64,000 bases of DNA from Actinospineispora spinosispora DSM 44797 (GCF_000429025.1 NZ_AUBB01000021.1:1-64000); one strand, 5' to 3'. Positions 1-9,443 are shown, numbered from the stretch's first letter. Notes: a model not told the origin generated them from the letters alone. Made by a program: numbers and translations.

Positions 1-265
1 TGGACCGACTTCCGTTTCGCACATTGGTTGAGTCCCGGTCCGGCTCCGCCTGATTTTTCTTGTGCCCGAGATGCTCGGTCATTTCCTCGTCAAGCGCCGC
101 TTCCAGCACGTTCTTAGTGAACAGTTTCAGCAGACCGTCCGGGCCAGTCAACGCCAATCCCCGTGCCTTGGCCTCGGCCACCATCGCCGCCGCGGCGGCC
201 TGCTCCGGCGACAACCGCGCCGGCTTCTCGTCACGCTTGCCTGGACTCACAAGGTCCGATGTCAT
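1..265 (-). CDS. IS256-family transposase, N-terminal part (runs off left edge)
   Basis: An ATG at 265 opens a minus-strand frame of 88 codons that continues past position 1 without a stop. The sequence matches the conserved N-terminus of IS256/mutator-type transposases: an LLKLFTKNVLEAALDEEM box, then TEHLGHKK and an NVRNGSRS box. The catalytic DDE residues would lie further downstream, outside the window, so intactness cannot be judged. It shows that a mobile element borders the P450 gene at 373. The terminal inverted repeat should lie between 266 and about 372, but I could not delimit it. The family call is confident; the exact start is likely but unproven. Confidence 0.85.
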   Translation of the reverse strand, partial: MTSDLVSPGKRDEKPARLSPEQAAAAAMVAEAKARGLALTGPDGLLKLFTKNVLEAALDEEMTEHLGHKKNQAEPDRDSTNVRNGSRS

Positions 266-372
266 CACTCACAGTGCCCATCCCGCCGGACCTCAGCCCG
301 GCGTGTCGGGCCGGAAACACCGATCTTGGAACAGTCCCGGCCGGTCGAGGAAGCGGGCGTGGAGCCCTGACG

Positions 373-1650
373 TCATGAGGCTGGCTCGTGGCGATTGCGC
401 GCGGCGAGAGTGACATTCCCGGGTGACAGACCGGGGCCGGTTGAGACCCGCGAGCGACTCAACCGCACCGGCAGCGTGACCAGACCGCGAATCAAGGTGC
501 TATTGCGGTAGACCGGCGACGGCGCGGCCGGGTCGAGGGTCAGACCAGGGAAGCGTTCGATCAGCCTGCCGAGAGCGATCCGGCCTTCGAGCCGAGCGAG
601 CGGGGCGCCGAGGCAGTAATGGATGCCGTGGCCGAACGCCAGGTGGGGATTGCTCGGGCGCCGAGGGTCGACGGTGTGGGGGTCGGGGAAACGGGTGTCG
701 TCGTGGTTGGCCGCGAGCAGGGAGATCAGTACGAGCCGGTTTGCCGGGATGGTGACGTTCCCGATGGTGACCGGCACTGTGGTGTAGCGATTGGTCGCGG
801 TGTTCAGCGGACTGTCGAACCGCAGCAGCTCCTCGACGGCGTCGGGCAGCAGGGTGGGCTCGGTCCGCAGCTGGTCCAATCGGGTCGGGTCGTTCAGCAG
901 GGCGAAGACTCCGTTGCCGATGAGGTTCACGGTGGTCTCGTAGCCGGCGACGATCAGCAGAAAGATCATGTTGATCAGCTCTGTCTCGGTCAGCTGGTCG
1001 CCCTGGTCGGTCGCTCGGATCAGCATGGAGATCAGATCCTCGTCGGGCCGTCCCCGCTTGTCGGCGATCAGCTCAACCAGGTAGACGGCCAGCTCGGTCT
1101 GCGCCTCGACGTACTTCGTCGGATCAGCCTGGTCGACCAGCAACGGGTCGATCCAGTCGCGTAACCGTGGGTGATCGGCCGAGGGTACCCCGAGCATGGC
1201 GCCGATCACCCGGATCGGCAGCGGCAGCGCGTAGGCCTCGATCAGGTCGACGGCCGCGTCCCCGGACATGGCGTCGAGCAGGTCGTCGGCGATGCGCTCG
1301 ATGGCCGGGCGAAGGCGCGTCACGGTGTGAGCGGTGAAGGCCTTGCTGACCAGCCGCCGTAGCCGGGTGTGATCGGGTGGGTCGGCGCTGAGCATGTGCT
1401 CGGACATCGGCGTGGAGTGCGCACCGGCCAGCTCGGGCGGGAACAACCCGATGACGCGGTGGAAGTCCTTGCCGAGCCGGGGGTCGCCCAGCAGCTGCCG
1501 GGCCTCGTCGTAACCGGTGACCAGCCACACCGGCACTCCACCCCAGGCCAGCGCGGGGCTCACCGGTGCATCGGACCGTAGCTCCCGATACAGCTCGTGC
1601 GGATTCTGGACGAACTCCCGGCCCAGCCTTACTCGTTCTGACCGCTGCAT
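373..1650 (-). CDS. Cytochrome P450 (bacterial class I, CYP107-like)
   Basis: This 425-residue protein has all the P450 marks: an AGYETT oxygen-binding motif in the I helix, an EELLR (ExxR) K-helix motif and the haem loop FGHGIHYCLGAPLAR with the ligand Cys near residue 346. It has no membrane anchor, so it is soluble and should need a ferredoxin and reductase, neither of which is seen in this window. The length is normal for CYP107-type enzymes, with about 25 extra C-terminal residues. It is probably the last gene of a minus-strand run with the decarboxylase and flavoprotein upstream, which implies hydroxylation or epoxidation of a small-molecule intermediate. The ATG has no clear Shine-Dalgarno sequence. 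Confidence 0.93.
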   Translation of the reverse strand: MQRSERVRLGREFVQNPHELYRELRSDAPVSPALAWGGVPVWLVTGYDEARQLLGDPRLGKDFHRVIGLFPPELAGAHSTPMSEHMLSADPPDHTRLRRLVSKAFTAHTVTRLRPAIERIADDLLDAMSGDAAVDLIEAYALPLPIRVIGAMLGVPSADHPRLRDWIDPLLVDQADPTKYVEAQTELAVYLVELIADKRGRPDEDLISMLIRATDQGDQLTETELINMIFLLIVAGYETTVNLIGNGVFALLNDPTRLDQLRTEPTLLPDAVEELLRFDSPLNTATNRYTTVPVTIGNVTIPANRLVLISLLAANHDDTRFPDPHTVDPRRPSNPHLAFGHGIHYCLGAPLARLEGRIALGRLIERFPGLTLDPAAPSPVYRNSTLIRGLVTLPVRLSRSRVSTGPGLSPGNVTLAARNRHEPAS

Positions 1651-1747
1651 GAGGTTCAGCGCAACACAACCCGATCAATGATTCGTCAAGACGGTTTCGT
1701 TATCGTGGGCCTGCTCGGAGCGGCCTTCGATACGTTCGTCAGCGAGG

Positions 1748-3211
1748 TCACCTTTCATCGGCCGAGTCCGTGACGCGCTGGTCGAGCGCAACAATCCGAT
1801 CGAGCAGGGATTCCAGGGTGGTGCGGCAGGTGGCCGGGGCCATGACCGTCAGTCGCAGGTAGCGTCGGCCGGCCAGTTCGGTCGAGCTCAGGTGGTAGCT
1901 GCCCTCGTCCATGAGTACCTGACGCAGCCGCGCATGGTCACCTGTGCCGTACCGGAAACAGACGATATTGCTCTGCGGTTCGTAAGGGAGTTCGAATCCG
2001 GCGCGCCGTCGGGCGATATGCCAGAACAGATGAGCGGTCTCGTAGCACTGGGCGACATAGTCTCCGAGACCCCGTTCACCGCGCCAGGCGAGGTTGAGGA
2101 ATATCTTCAGTCCGAGCGCCGCCTTGGTCCCTTCGACCGTCCGCCGAAGCTGGTCGAAACCCTGGTCGCCGTAGAACAGATAGGACGCCTGCTGTCGGAA
2201 CGCCGCATCGAGAGCGGCCTCGTCGCGGACCAGCACCGCGGCGGCCACCCCGGACGTGCGCAGCATCTTGTGTGCATCCCAGACGACCGAGTCGGCGAGC
2301 TCGATCCCGTCGAGCAAGTGCCGATACCGGTCGGACAACAGCGCTGACGCCCCGTGAGCTCCGTCGACGTGGAACCATATGCCGTTCTCACGGCAGAACC
2401 GACCGACGGTGACGAGGTCGTCGTAGAGACCGCTGCCGGTGGTACACGCATTGGCAACCAGCGCGATCGCCGGCTGAGGGTGGTCCAGTATCTCCGGCAG
2501 CCGAGTGGAGTCGATGCGTCCCCATTCGTCCACCGGCAGAGGGCGAACATTGTCCGCGCCGAGCCCGATAATGCCCATCGCCCTGGTCAGCGAGTAGTGC
2601 GTCGCAGGGGACGCCCACAGTACGAACGTGCCCCCGACCGCATCCGTCCAGGCATTCGGCGCCACTGAGGACCGGGCGGCGAGCAACGCCGTCAGATTGG
2701 CCAGCGAACCGCCGTGGGTGAGTACGCCCGCGCCACGGGTGAATCCGACCTTGTCCAGCATCCATCGCAGTACCTCGAACTCGACGGTCGCGGCGGCAGC
2801 GCCCATCTCGTAGATCGACATGACGTTGTTGGTGACGCCGTGGATCAGGTCGCCGAGTGCGGCCGGGAAATCTGGGGACGCGACCTGGTGGGCGAGATAG
2901 GCCGGGTGATGCATGCGGACGCCCTCGTCGAGGTAACGATCGAGGAACCTTTTGTAGGACTCCGCTGTCATGCCGCCCTCGCGCAGGTAGCGGCGGATGT
3001 CCAGGAGCCTCGCAATCTCACCCGGCGGTCTCCGACGCAGCACCGGGGTCTCACCCGCCTCGCTGCGCTCCACATGCCGGGCCAGACGCCGCACCGTCAG
3101 GTGGGCGGACCTCTCGAACGCGTGGGCGTCCCACCGGCCACTCCGAGTCGGTCGGGGCGTGCCGATGTCTCCGTCCGAACCGCCCTGTTCATCCCGCTCC
3201 GCATTGGTCAT
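1748..3211 (-). CDS. PLP-dependent group II amino acid decarboxylase
   Basis: The 487-residue protein matches the glutamate/aromatic-amino-acid/diaminobutyrate decarboxylase family. It shows THGGSLANL near 165, the PLP-ring motif HVDGAHG at 281-287 and the Schiff-base lysine (K315) in VWDAHKMLRTSG. It should decarboxylate an amino acid to an amine in the cytosol; the substrate cannot be told from sequence. I chose the ATG at 3211 because GGAGG lies 5 nt upstream; the frame stays open further upstream, but that part is low-complexity and not homologous. It sits between a flavoprotein monooxygenase and a P450 on the same strand, so its amine may be oxidised by them. Confidence 0.9.
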   Translation of the reverse strand: MTNAERDEQGGSDGDIGTPRPTRSGRWDAHAFERSAHLTVRRLARHVERSEAGETPVLRRRPPGEIARLLDIRRYLREGGMTAESYKRFLDRYLDEGVRMHHPAYLAHQVASPDFPAALGDLIHGVTNNVMSIYEMGAAAATVEFEVLRWMLDKVGFTRGAGVLTHGGSLANLTALLAARSSVAPNAWTDAVGGTFVLWASPATHYSLTRAMGIIGLGADNVRPLPVDEWGRIDSTRLPEILDHPQPAIALVANACTTGSGLYDDLVTVGRFCRENGIWFHVDGAHGASALLSDRYRHLLDGIELADSVVWDAHKMLRTSGVAAAVLVRDEAALDAAFRQQASYLFYGDQGFDQLRRTVEGTKAALGLKIFLNLAWRGERGLGDYVAQCYETAHLFWHIARRRAGFELPYEPQSNIVCFRYGTGDHARLRQVLMDEGSYHLSSTELAGRRYLRLTVMAPATCRTTLESLLDRIVALDQRVTDSADER

Positions 3212-3326
3212 CGCATCCTCCGCGCCGCCTCTTCGGCCCTCGATGGTTCGGCTCAGCCCGCTCGGTTTCGGGCAGCTCGAAGGGCCCCGCGCCACGTCCG
3301 CTGACCGTGCGGTCCGCACCTGTCGA

Positions 3327-4550
3327 TCAGACCAGTGGACTGATCTGATCGGGCCGGTCGAGCATCGCCTTGCCGTGGATCTCATATCCGACGAAGGAGT
3401 TGAGGCCGGCGTGCCGGGCGCCGGTGTTGGCGTCCCGCCAGTAGCGTTGCAGCCGGTTGGACTCGGCGAAGCTGGCGGCGCCGTGTGCGTTGAGCAGGAT
3501 CTGCAGCGTGTGCAGCACTTGCTGGGCGGCATAGCCGAGTTGAGCCCGCATCTCGGCTCGGGCGAGGTACCCGAGGCCTCCGGCATCCGCGTCGGGGCCG
3601 GCGACGAGGCTGGCGTCCAGCTGATCGGCGACGCTGTAGGCGTGCAGCCGGGCCGTCTTGAGATGCAGGGCCGCCTGGGCGATCTGGATCTGGAAGCCGA
3701 CCGACTCGTCCTGGCGGGTGAAGAACGTATGGTGCATGCCTTTGGCCGAGGCCTGCTCCACGACGAGGTCGAGTGCGGCCTGGCCCAGCCCGAGCAACGG
3801 GCCCAGCAGGGCGGCGGTGGCCAGCGTGGCGAAGGGGAGTCGGTACATCGCCTCGTCGCTAGGCGCCGGCCAGGTGCCTTCGACCAGCCGCGTCATGGAC
3901 AGAAACCGGTGTTCGGGGATGAACAGATCCTCGCCCAGCCAGGTGTTGCTGCCGGTGCCGCGCATACCCACGGTGTGCCATGTGTCCTCGAGGGTGAGCT
4001 CGTCGACCGGCACCAGACCCATCCCACCACCGACCGCCGCGCCGTCCTCGTCCGTCAGCAGCAGAGCCACCGTCGCCCAGTCGGCGTGGTGCGCACCGGA
4101 CGCGTAGGACCACCGCCCGCTGACCCGCACCCCACCGGGCACCGGTCGAGCCAGGGCCGGCGTGCCGCCCCCGGCCAGGAACGCGGTCGAGCCCACGCCG
4201 AACAGCTCTTCCTGCGCCTCCCGGGAGATCCGTCCGGCCAGCCACTGCGAGACCGACTCGAGCGCGACCACCCAGGATGCCGAGCCGTCGGCCGTCCCCA
4301 GTGTCTCGGCCACCGCAAGCACGGTGCCGATGGTGCTCTCATGTCCACCCAGCCGCCGAGGCACCAGCATCCGGAACAGACCGGCCTCGGCCAGTGCGTC
4401 CGTCACCACGTCGGGCATGCGCCGGGTCGCCTCGGCCGAGCCGGCCTGCTCGCGCAGTAGCGGCCGCAAGGCTGCCGCGCGCTCCAGCAGGTCGGCCGGG
4501 CTCAACGCGCCCAGGACAACAGGAGAGGTAGTCGCTTCGGCGGCGGTCAC
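3327..4550 (-). CDS. Acyl-CoA-dehydrogenase-fold flavoprotein monooxygenase (HsaA / amine N-hydroxylase type)
   Basis: About 407 residues from a GTG at 4550 (in-frame codons upstream are not homologous). The signature of the flavin-dependent hydroxylase branch of the acyl-CoA dehydrogenase superfamily is clear: LFRMLVPRRLGG near the N-terminus, ASGAHHADW, and VGMRGTGSNTWLGEDLFIPEHRFLS. This branch includes HsaA, the isobutylamine N-hydroxylase VlmH and nitrososugar N-oxygenases. These act as two-component enzymes fed reduced flavin by a separate reductase, which is not seen here. It lies directly upstream of the PLP decarboxylase in the same direction, so N-hydroxylation of the resulting amine is an attractive inference. 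Aromatic C-hydroxylation is the alternative. Confidence 0.85.
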   Translation of the reverse strand: MTAAEATTSPVVLGALSPADLLERAAALRPLLREQAGSAEATRRMPDVVTDALAEAGLFRMLVPRRLGGHESTIGTVLAVAETLGTADGSASWVVALESVSQWLAGRISREAQEELFGVGSTAFLAGGGTPALARPVPGGVRVSGRWSYASGAHHADWATVALLLTDEDGAAVGGGMGLVPVDELTLEDTWHTVGMRGTGSNTWLGEDLFIPEHRFLSMTRLVEGTWPAPSDEAMYRLPFATLATAALLGPLLGLGQAALDLVVEQASAKGMHHTFFTRQDESVGFQIQIAQAALHLKTARLHAYSVADQLDASLVAGPDADAGGLGYLARAEMRAQLGYAAQQVLHTLQILLNAHGAASFAESNRLQRYWRDANTGARHAGLNSFVGYEIHGKAMLDRPDQISPLV

Positions 4551-4677
4551 GGGCCCTCGTCTCGACCGGGTACTGGGGACGACGAGCGAACCACGCGAGG
4601 TTCGACAACGTGTTGATCCGCACGTCCCCGGCGTCCCCCGCCTCCGATCCGCGACGTTCACGGCGCGGCAGACGAGC

Positions 4678-5154
4678 TCACTTGTTCCGTCGCTCGTTCG
4701 GCTTGATCGGTAGGCGGCCACCTGGCTTCACCGTCTTCATGGCGATCTGTGAGGTGATACGGGAAACGGCGGGCAAAGTGGCCAGATGGGTGATGTAGGA
4801 GCGTTCGTAAGCGGCCAGGTCGGCGACCGCGACGCGTAACAGGTAGTCAGGTTTACTGACCATTCGGTGGCACTCGACGATGTCTTCGACGTCTTGGACC
4901 GCCGATTCGAAAGCGGTGATCGTGCTCTCGTCGATGGGGCTCAGGTCGATGTAGACCAGGACGTCGAAGCTGCGGCCGACTGCCCTCGGGTCGATGACGG
5001 CGCGGTAGCCGACGATGATCCGCTCATCTTCGAGGCGTCGTACGCGTCGAAGGCAGGGTGAGGCGCTGAGGCCGACGCGATGTGCAAGCTCCAGGTTCGG
5101 GAGCCGACCATCGGTCTGCAAGAGGTCAAGAATTTCACGATCAAGCGTATCCAT
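4678..5154 (-). CDS. Lrp/AsnC-family transcriptional regulator
   Basis: A 158-residue protein starting MDTLDREILDLLQTDGR, the usual opening of Lrp/AsnC regulators. The N-terminal winged helix-turn-helix includes the LPNLELAHRVGLSASPCLRRVRRLE stretch in two parts, followed by a RAM effector-binding domain (FDVLVYIDL, VECHRMVSKPDYLLRVAV). The full length is typical. The ATG at 5154 was chosen because the family fold begins there; longer in-frame starts add non-homologous sequence. It is divergent from the ThDP enzyme at 5389 with a 234-bp shared promoter region, and upstream of the flavoprotein/decarboxylase/P450 run. Control of one or both by an amino acid or keto-acid effector is likely. Confidence 0.9.
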   Translation of the reverse strand: MDTLDREILDLLQTDGRLPNLELAHRVGLSASPCLRRVRRLEDERIIVGYRAVIDPRAVGRSFDVLVYIDLSPIDESTITAFESAVQDVEDIVECHRMVSKPDYLLRVAVADLAAYERSYITHLATLPAVSRITSQIAMKTVKPGGRLPIKPNERRNK

Positions 5155-5388
5155 GGCATCAGATGCTACGAACGCGGCGCCCCGGCGGCAAACTAGGGGC
5201 CATATTTCAACCTGAGGCACATAAGATGGCTGAGGTAAGCGTGCATCCTCACCGGGAGTGCCACGCTGTCGGGCGCGCCGTGATCGAGCGCGAGATGTGG
5301 GCTTCCTCCTCGGGTATGGCGTTGAGGTGGTCCGAGTGCATTTTTTTGAGAACGGCGGAAGACCCGTGATGGTGAATGGAGAGCTGTT

Positions 5389-6945
5389 ATGGCGGACGAG
5401 CTGACCGGGGCTGAAAGTCTTGTTCATACGCTGGTCAATAACGGTATTGAAGTGTGTTTCGCCAACCCCGGCACTTCGGAGATGCATTTTGTCAGCGCGT
5501 TGGATCGGATCGACGGAATTCGCCCTGTGCTGGGCCTGTTCGAGGGAGTGGTCACCGGGGCCGCCGACGGCTACGCCCGCATGACCGGGCAGCCGGCCGC
5601 CACCCTGACACATCTGGGGCCAGGGATGGCCAACGGGCTCGCCAATCTGCACAACGCTCGTAAAGCCCAGTCACCGGTAGTCAACGTGGTCGGTGACCAC
5701 GCCACCGGCCACCAGCGTTTCGACGCTCCCTTGACCGCCGACGTCGAGGCTTTCGCCCAGCCCGTCTCGCATTGGGTACATGCCGTTCGCAGCGCCCGGA
5801 CCGTCGCGGCCGACGCCGCACGGGCGGTCCGTGCCGCGCGAACCCCGCCCGGACAGATCGCCACGCTGATACTTCCGGCGGACACTGCCTGGAGCCAGGC
5901 GGAGCGTCCCGCGCCCGCCCTACCGGCGCCATCACCGGCGTCCGTGGCCGATACGGCGGTCACCGAATCGGCCCGTGCGCTGCGTCGTGGGCGCTGCGCC
6001 CTGCTGCTTCGCGGTGACGCCTTGCACGGTGCCGGTCTGCGCGCGGCCGGCTCGATCGCCGCGGCCACCGGTGCACGGCTCGTCAGTGACACGTTCGCTC
6101 CCCGGGTCGAGCGTGGCGCGGGCCGCGCGGTGGTCGATCGCATGCCTTACCGGGCGGCTGACGCACTCAGGTACCTGGACGACGTCGAAACCCTGATTCT
6201 CGTGGGCTCCCAGCCGCCCGTCGCCTTCTTCGCCTACCCTGACCAGCCCAGCGAGCTGACCCCCGAACACTGCACGACGCTGACGCTCGCCCATCCCCAC
6301 GAGGACGGCACCGCCGCGTTGAACGCGCTGGCAGACGCCGTCGGTGCCACCGGGATGCGGCCGCCCGCCGAACAGTGCGATCGTCATGAGCCACTCAGCA
6401 GCGGTCCGCTCGACCCATACAAGATCGCCCGGCTGGTCTCCCGCCACCTGCCCGAGAACGCGATCATCAGCGATGAGGCCATCACCAGTAGCTTCGGCGC
6501 CTATCCGCTGCTCGGTCGAGCGGCGCCACACGATGTGCTGCAATGCACCGGCGGCGCGATCGGCGGCGGCCTTCCCTTGGCAACTGGGGCCGCGATCGCC
6601 TGTCCGGACCGCAAGGTCGTCAGCCTCGAAGGCGACGGCAGCGCCCTGTACACCCTGCAGGCGCTATGGACACAGGCACGTGAGCATCTCGACGTACTCA
6701 CCATCATCTACGCCAACCGCTCGTATCAGGTGCTCGAGCAGGAGCTCACGCTGCTCGGCGCGGGCCGGCCCGGGCACAAGGCGCATAGTCTGCTCGACCT
6801 GCACAACCCCGAGCCCAACTGGCTGAAGCTGGCCGAAGGCATGGGTGTCGAGGCCCACCGCGTCGACAACGTCGAAGCCCTCGACAAGGTTCTCCGCACT
6901 GCCATGCGTGATTCGCATCCTCAGCTCATCGAGGCTGTGATCTAG
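5389..6945 (+). CDS. Thiamine diphosphate-dependent enzyme, acetolactate synthase-like
   Basis: A 518-residue protein with the three ThDP-enzyme domains. The PYR domain holds the catalytic glutamate (E52 in GLFEGVVTG). The PP domain has the metal/diphosphate motif EGDGSALYTLQALWTQ ending in YANRSYQ. It resembles the unassigned large-subunit acetolactate synthase-like proteins of actinobacteria and benzoylformate decarboxylase relatives. There is no acetolactate synthase small subunit next to it, so a housekeeping role in branched-chain amino acid synthesis is unlikely. It should decarboxylate a 2-keto acid, or form a C-C bond with one. It is divergent from the Lrp gene at 5154, which probably controls it. 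Confidence 0.88.
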   Translation: MADELTGAESLVHTLVNNGIEVCFANPGTSEMHFVSALDRIDGIRPVLGLFEGVVTGAADGYARMTGQPAATLTHLGPGMANGLANLHNARKAQSPVVNVVGDHATGHQRFDAPLTADVEAFAQPVSHWVHAVRSARTVAADAARAVRAARTPPGQIATLILPADTAWSQAERPAPALPAPSPASVADTAVTESARALRRGRCALLLRGDALHGAGLRAAGSIAAATGARLVSDTFAPRVERGAGRAVVDRMPYRAADALRYLDDVETLILVGSQPPVAFFAYPDQPSELTPEHCTTLTLAHPHEDGTAALNALADAVGATGMRPPAEQCDRHEPLSSGPLDPYKIARLVSRHLPENAIISDEAITSSFGAYPLLGRAAPHDVLQCTGGAIGGGLPLATGAAIACPDRKVVSLEGDGSALYTLQALWTQAREHLDVLTIIYANRSYQVLEQELTLLGAGRPGHKAHSLLDLHNPEPNWLKLAEGMGVEAHRVDNVEALDKVLRTAMRDSHPQLIEAVI

Positions 6946-7214
6946 TGCTCCGCGCCGTGGCATCTCCAACACGTAATCGCGCCCTATCGCGTACCGGCGT
7001 CGAAAAATTGCGGAAACGCCGTTACGAAATGGCGTGACGGCAATTCCACGCCCCACCCATGTCTATGTTATTGCAGTCGTCCGACACTACTGGGCGACTA
7101 CGAACGGGGCGAATGAGTAGTTCTAAGAGTCTGCAAGTTAGGCTGGCTTACACATCGGCAACGAGATGACGTAGTAGGCCGGCGATCGTCACCGTAAAGT
7201 GTAAGGGGACGCAC

Positions 7215-8018
7215 GTGACCGATCCGATTAGATTTGGACTGCTGGGGCCGGTGGAAATGTGGTGTGGCCAGCGGGAGATCTCCGTCGGCTCACCTCAGCA
7301 AAGAGCGCTGCTGGCGATGCTGCTACTGCGGCATGGAGAGCGCCTCGGGCTGGGCGAGATCGTCCGGGCATTGTGGGGCGAGGAGATACCACGCGGTGCG
7401 TATGCCACGGTTCGCACCTACGTCTCCCGGTTACGCCGCATTCTGGCAGGCGTGGCTGACGGAGCCTCCGGACCGCTCGACATCCGCACCGAGGCGGACG
7501 GCTACCGCATGCTGGTGGAGCCGACCGCGATCGATCTACACAATTTCCGGGCAGGCGTCGCTTCAGCCCAGCGAGTATGGGGGCTCGGCCAACCGCACCA
7601 TGCCGCTCGCCAGCTGGCTGGAGCGCTGTCCCTGTGGCGGGGCACCCCGCTGACCGGGCTCGGTCACATCAATGGACCATTCTTCAGCCACCAGCGAACC
7701 TGGCTCGAGCAGCTACTGATCGAGGCCACCGAGGAACGGCTGACGGTGGACATCGAGATCGGCAACTACGCCGACGCCGCCGCCGACCTCAAGGCAGCGG
7801 TGGTGGAGCACCCTTATCGGGAGCGGCTGTGGGAACTGCTCATGCTGGCGTTGTATCGACTCAGCCGCCAGGCTGAGGCATTGGCCGCCTATCGCGAGGT
7901 CAGTGGCAGGCTAGCCAGTGACCTCGGCGTCCGACCCGGTCCCGGCCTGCAACGCATCCACGCCCGCATCCTGGCCACCGATCCGGAGCTGATCACCGGT
8001 CTGCCCTCGGCGGTCTGA
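7215..8018 (+). CDS. SARP-family transcriptional activator (AfsR/BTAD type)
   Basis: 267 residues from a GTG preceded by AAGGGG. The N-terminus (FGLLGPVEMWCGQREI, SPQQRALLAMLLL) is the OmpR-like winged helix of Streptomyces antibiotic regulatory proteins. The rest is the bacterial transcriptional activation domain (FRAGVASAQR, AVVEHPYRERLWELLMLALYR, REVSGRLASDLGVRPGPGL). There is no NB-ARC or TPR extension, so it is a small SARP. It is one of three in the window (also 17172 and 36168), though the other two resemble each other more. Small SARPs usually activate specialised-metabolite genes by binding heptameric direct repeats. Its target could be the neighbouring oxidative genes. Confidence 0.93.
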   Translation: MTDPIRFGLLGPVEMWCGQREISVGSPQQRALLAMLLLRHGERLGLGEIVRALWGEEIPRGAYATVRTYVSRLRRILAGVADGASGPLDIRTEADGYRMLVEPTAIDLHNFRAGVASAQRVWGLGQPHHAARQLAGALSLWRGTPLTGLGHINGPFFSHQRTWLEQLLIEATEERLTVDIEIGNYADAAADLKAAVVEHPYRERLWELLMLALYRLSRQAEALAAYREVSGRLASDLGVRPGPGLQRIHARILATDPELITGLPSAV

Positions 8019-8058
8019 CGAACTCGCGCCAGGACAGCGGCGACCCGGTCGTGCGGTT

Positions 8059-9246
8059 TCACAGGAACGTCGGCCTCGGATCGAGCCCCAGAAGATACTT
8101 CCCGACATCCTCGAAATGCGCTTTACGGCCCTGTGCCTGCTGCGCGAGGGTGTGGATGTCGCGGAACCGTCGCTCAAACGGATGGCTCTCGAAGATGGCC
8201 GACGCGCCGGCGGCGTCGTAGACGATATCCACGGCTTCCTTCGCCTGATGAATTGTGTAGGTCGAGGCGAGCCGAAGGGCGACGCGCTGCTCGAGTGTCG
8301 GCCACATCTGGTCCTCCAGACGGGCGGCGACCTCCGCTACCGTGGTCCGCAGATAGAGACGCGCCGCACGCAGCCTGCCTTCGCATTGCGCCACCTCTGA
8401 CTGGACGACGCTGTCGTCGCGCAGCGCGTGGTCGATGCCGATGCGCGTTTTGTTCTGAGCCAGGTCTAGGAAAGAGTCCACGACGGTGCGAGCGATCCCG
8501 AGAGCGACGCAGGCAAATCCGGAGGAGAACACCATGCCACCGGGGAGTCGGTAGATCGGGCTCGAGTCGAGTTGTTCGGACTCGACGTCGCGCAGGCAGG
8601 TGTAGGCGGCGGGCACGAACAGGTCGCGCAGGACGAAGGAATCGCTGCCGGTCCCGCGCAGGCCCATGACATGCCACACGTCTTTCATCTCGGCCTGTGA
8701 TTTCGGGTAAAGGACGGTACGCCGCTCAATCTCACCCCGTGCATTCCGTCGTGGCGTACCGTCGGGCTCATCGACGAGGCAGTGTGCGCCGAGCCACGTG
8801 GCGTGGCGACTGCCGCTGGCGTATTGGCCTGAATAGTTGACGATGTACCCGCCCTCGACAGCTCGGGCGTGTCCACCGGGGTCGGGGCCCCAGGCGAGCA
8901 CCCCGTCGGGTTTTCCGAATATGTCACGCGCCACGGCGTGATCGAGATAGCCCGAAACCATGGAACAGCCGGCGCTTTGATTGATGCACCACGCGGCGCT
9001 CGCGTCATGTTTTGCGATCTCCTCGACCACGCGCAGGTAGCTGAGAATGCCGAGCTCGCCGCCGCCGAGCCGGCGCGGTAGCAGCATGTGGAACAGGCCG
9101 GCTTCGCGCAACGCGGCGACGACGCCACGCGGCAGCTCGCGCCGGTCCTCTTCCTCGCCCGCCGCCGCGGTAAGTACGGGTGCCAGCGTCTGTACGCGAG
9201 GTAAGTAGTGTTCGGGCGATTGTGACTCGGTAGCTGTGTGCGACAT
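8059..9246 (-). CDS. Acyl-CoA-dehydrogenase-fold flavoprotein monooxygenase (second copy)
   Basis: 395 residues, ATG at 9246 with GGGGGA about 7 nt upstream. It has the same architecture as the flavoprotein at 3327: LFHMLLPRRLGGGELG near residue 55, a mid-domain NYSGQYASGSRHATW, and VMGLRGTGSDSFVLRDLFVPAAYTCL. The C-terminal helical domain is complete and ends with a conserved RRFRDIHTLAQQAQGRKAH stretch. It is therefore a second HsaA/N-hydroxylase-like, FAD- or FMN-dependent oxygenase rather than a true acyl-CoA dehydrogenase; the catalytic glutamate of true dehydrogenases is not evident. It is convergent with the SARP gene and divergent from the R2lox-like gene at 9444. Confidence 0.85.
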   Translation of the reverse strand: MSHTATESQSPEHYLPRVQTLAPVLTAAAGEEEDRRELPRGVVAALREAGLFHMLLPRRLGGGELGILSYLRVVEEIAKHDASAAWCINQSAGCSMVSGYLDHAVARDIFGKPDGVLAWGPDPGGHARAVEGGYIVNYSGQYASGSRHATWLGAHCLVDEPDGTPRRNARGEIERRTVLYPKSQAEMKDVWHVMGLRGTGSDSFVLRDLFVPAAYTCLRDVESEQLDSSPIYRLPGGMVFSSGFACVALGIARTVVDSFLDLAQNKTRIGIDHALRDDSVVQSEVAQCEGRLRAARLYLRTTVAEVAARLEDQMWPTLEQRVALRLASTYTIHQAKEAVDIVYDAAGASAIFESHPFERRFRDIHTLAQQAQGRKAHFEDVGKYLLGLDPRPTFL

Positions 9247-9306
9247 CCGATTTCCCCCACTGTGGACTCCGAGTAGGTCAAGGCAACTGTCTCAGAGGTG
9301 AATCAC

Positions 9307-9338
9307 CGAACTTTAGCGATCGTTGGTCGACGAACTTT
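9307..9338. promoter_or_regulatory. Direct repeat CGAACTTT x2 in a divergent promoter
   Basis: The octamer CGAACTTT occurs at 9307-9314 and again at 9331-9338, 24 nt apart, between the divergent flavoprotein (start 9246) and R2lox-like genes. A partly inverted copy (CTAAAG) follows at about 9344. This region is less GC-rich than its surroundings. The layout resembles an activator site, but the 24-nt period does not fit the 11- or 22-nt spacing usual for SARP sites, so the binding protein is unknown. Confidence 0.35.
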
Positions 9339-9443
9339 CAACCCTAAAGTCATCTGGTGATTGTGGAGTCGCACCATGTTGACAGAATGCTGATCTCGAC
9401 CAGTCAAGCTGGTACACCCAGCTTGCGGAGGAGACCGGTATCG

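Noticed and set aside
3212-3586. 125-codon upstream extension of the decarboxylase frame
   Set aside because: The translation is Ser/Pro/Arg low complexity, and GGAGG precedes the ATG at 3211. The extension also overlaps the end of the neighbouring flavoprotein gene.
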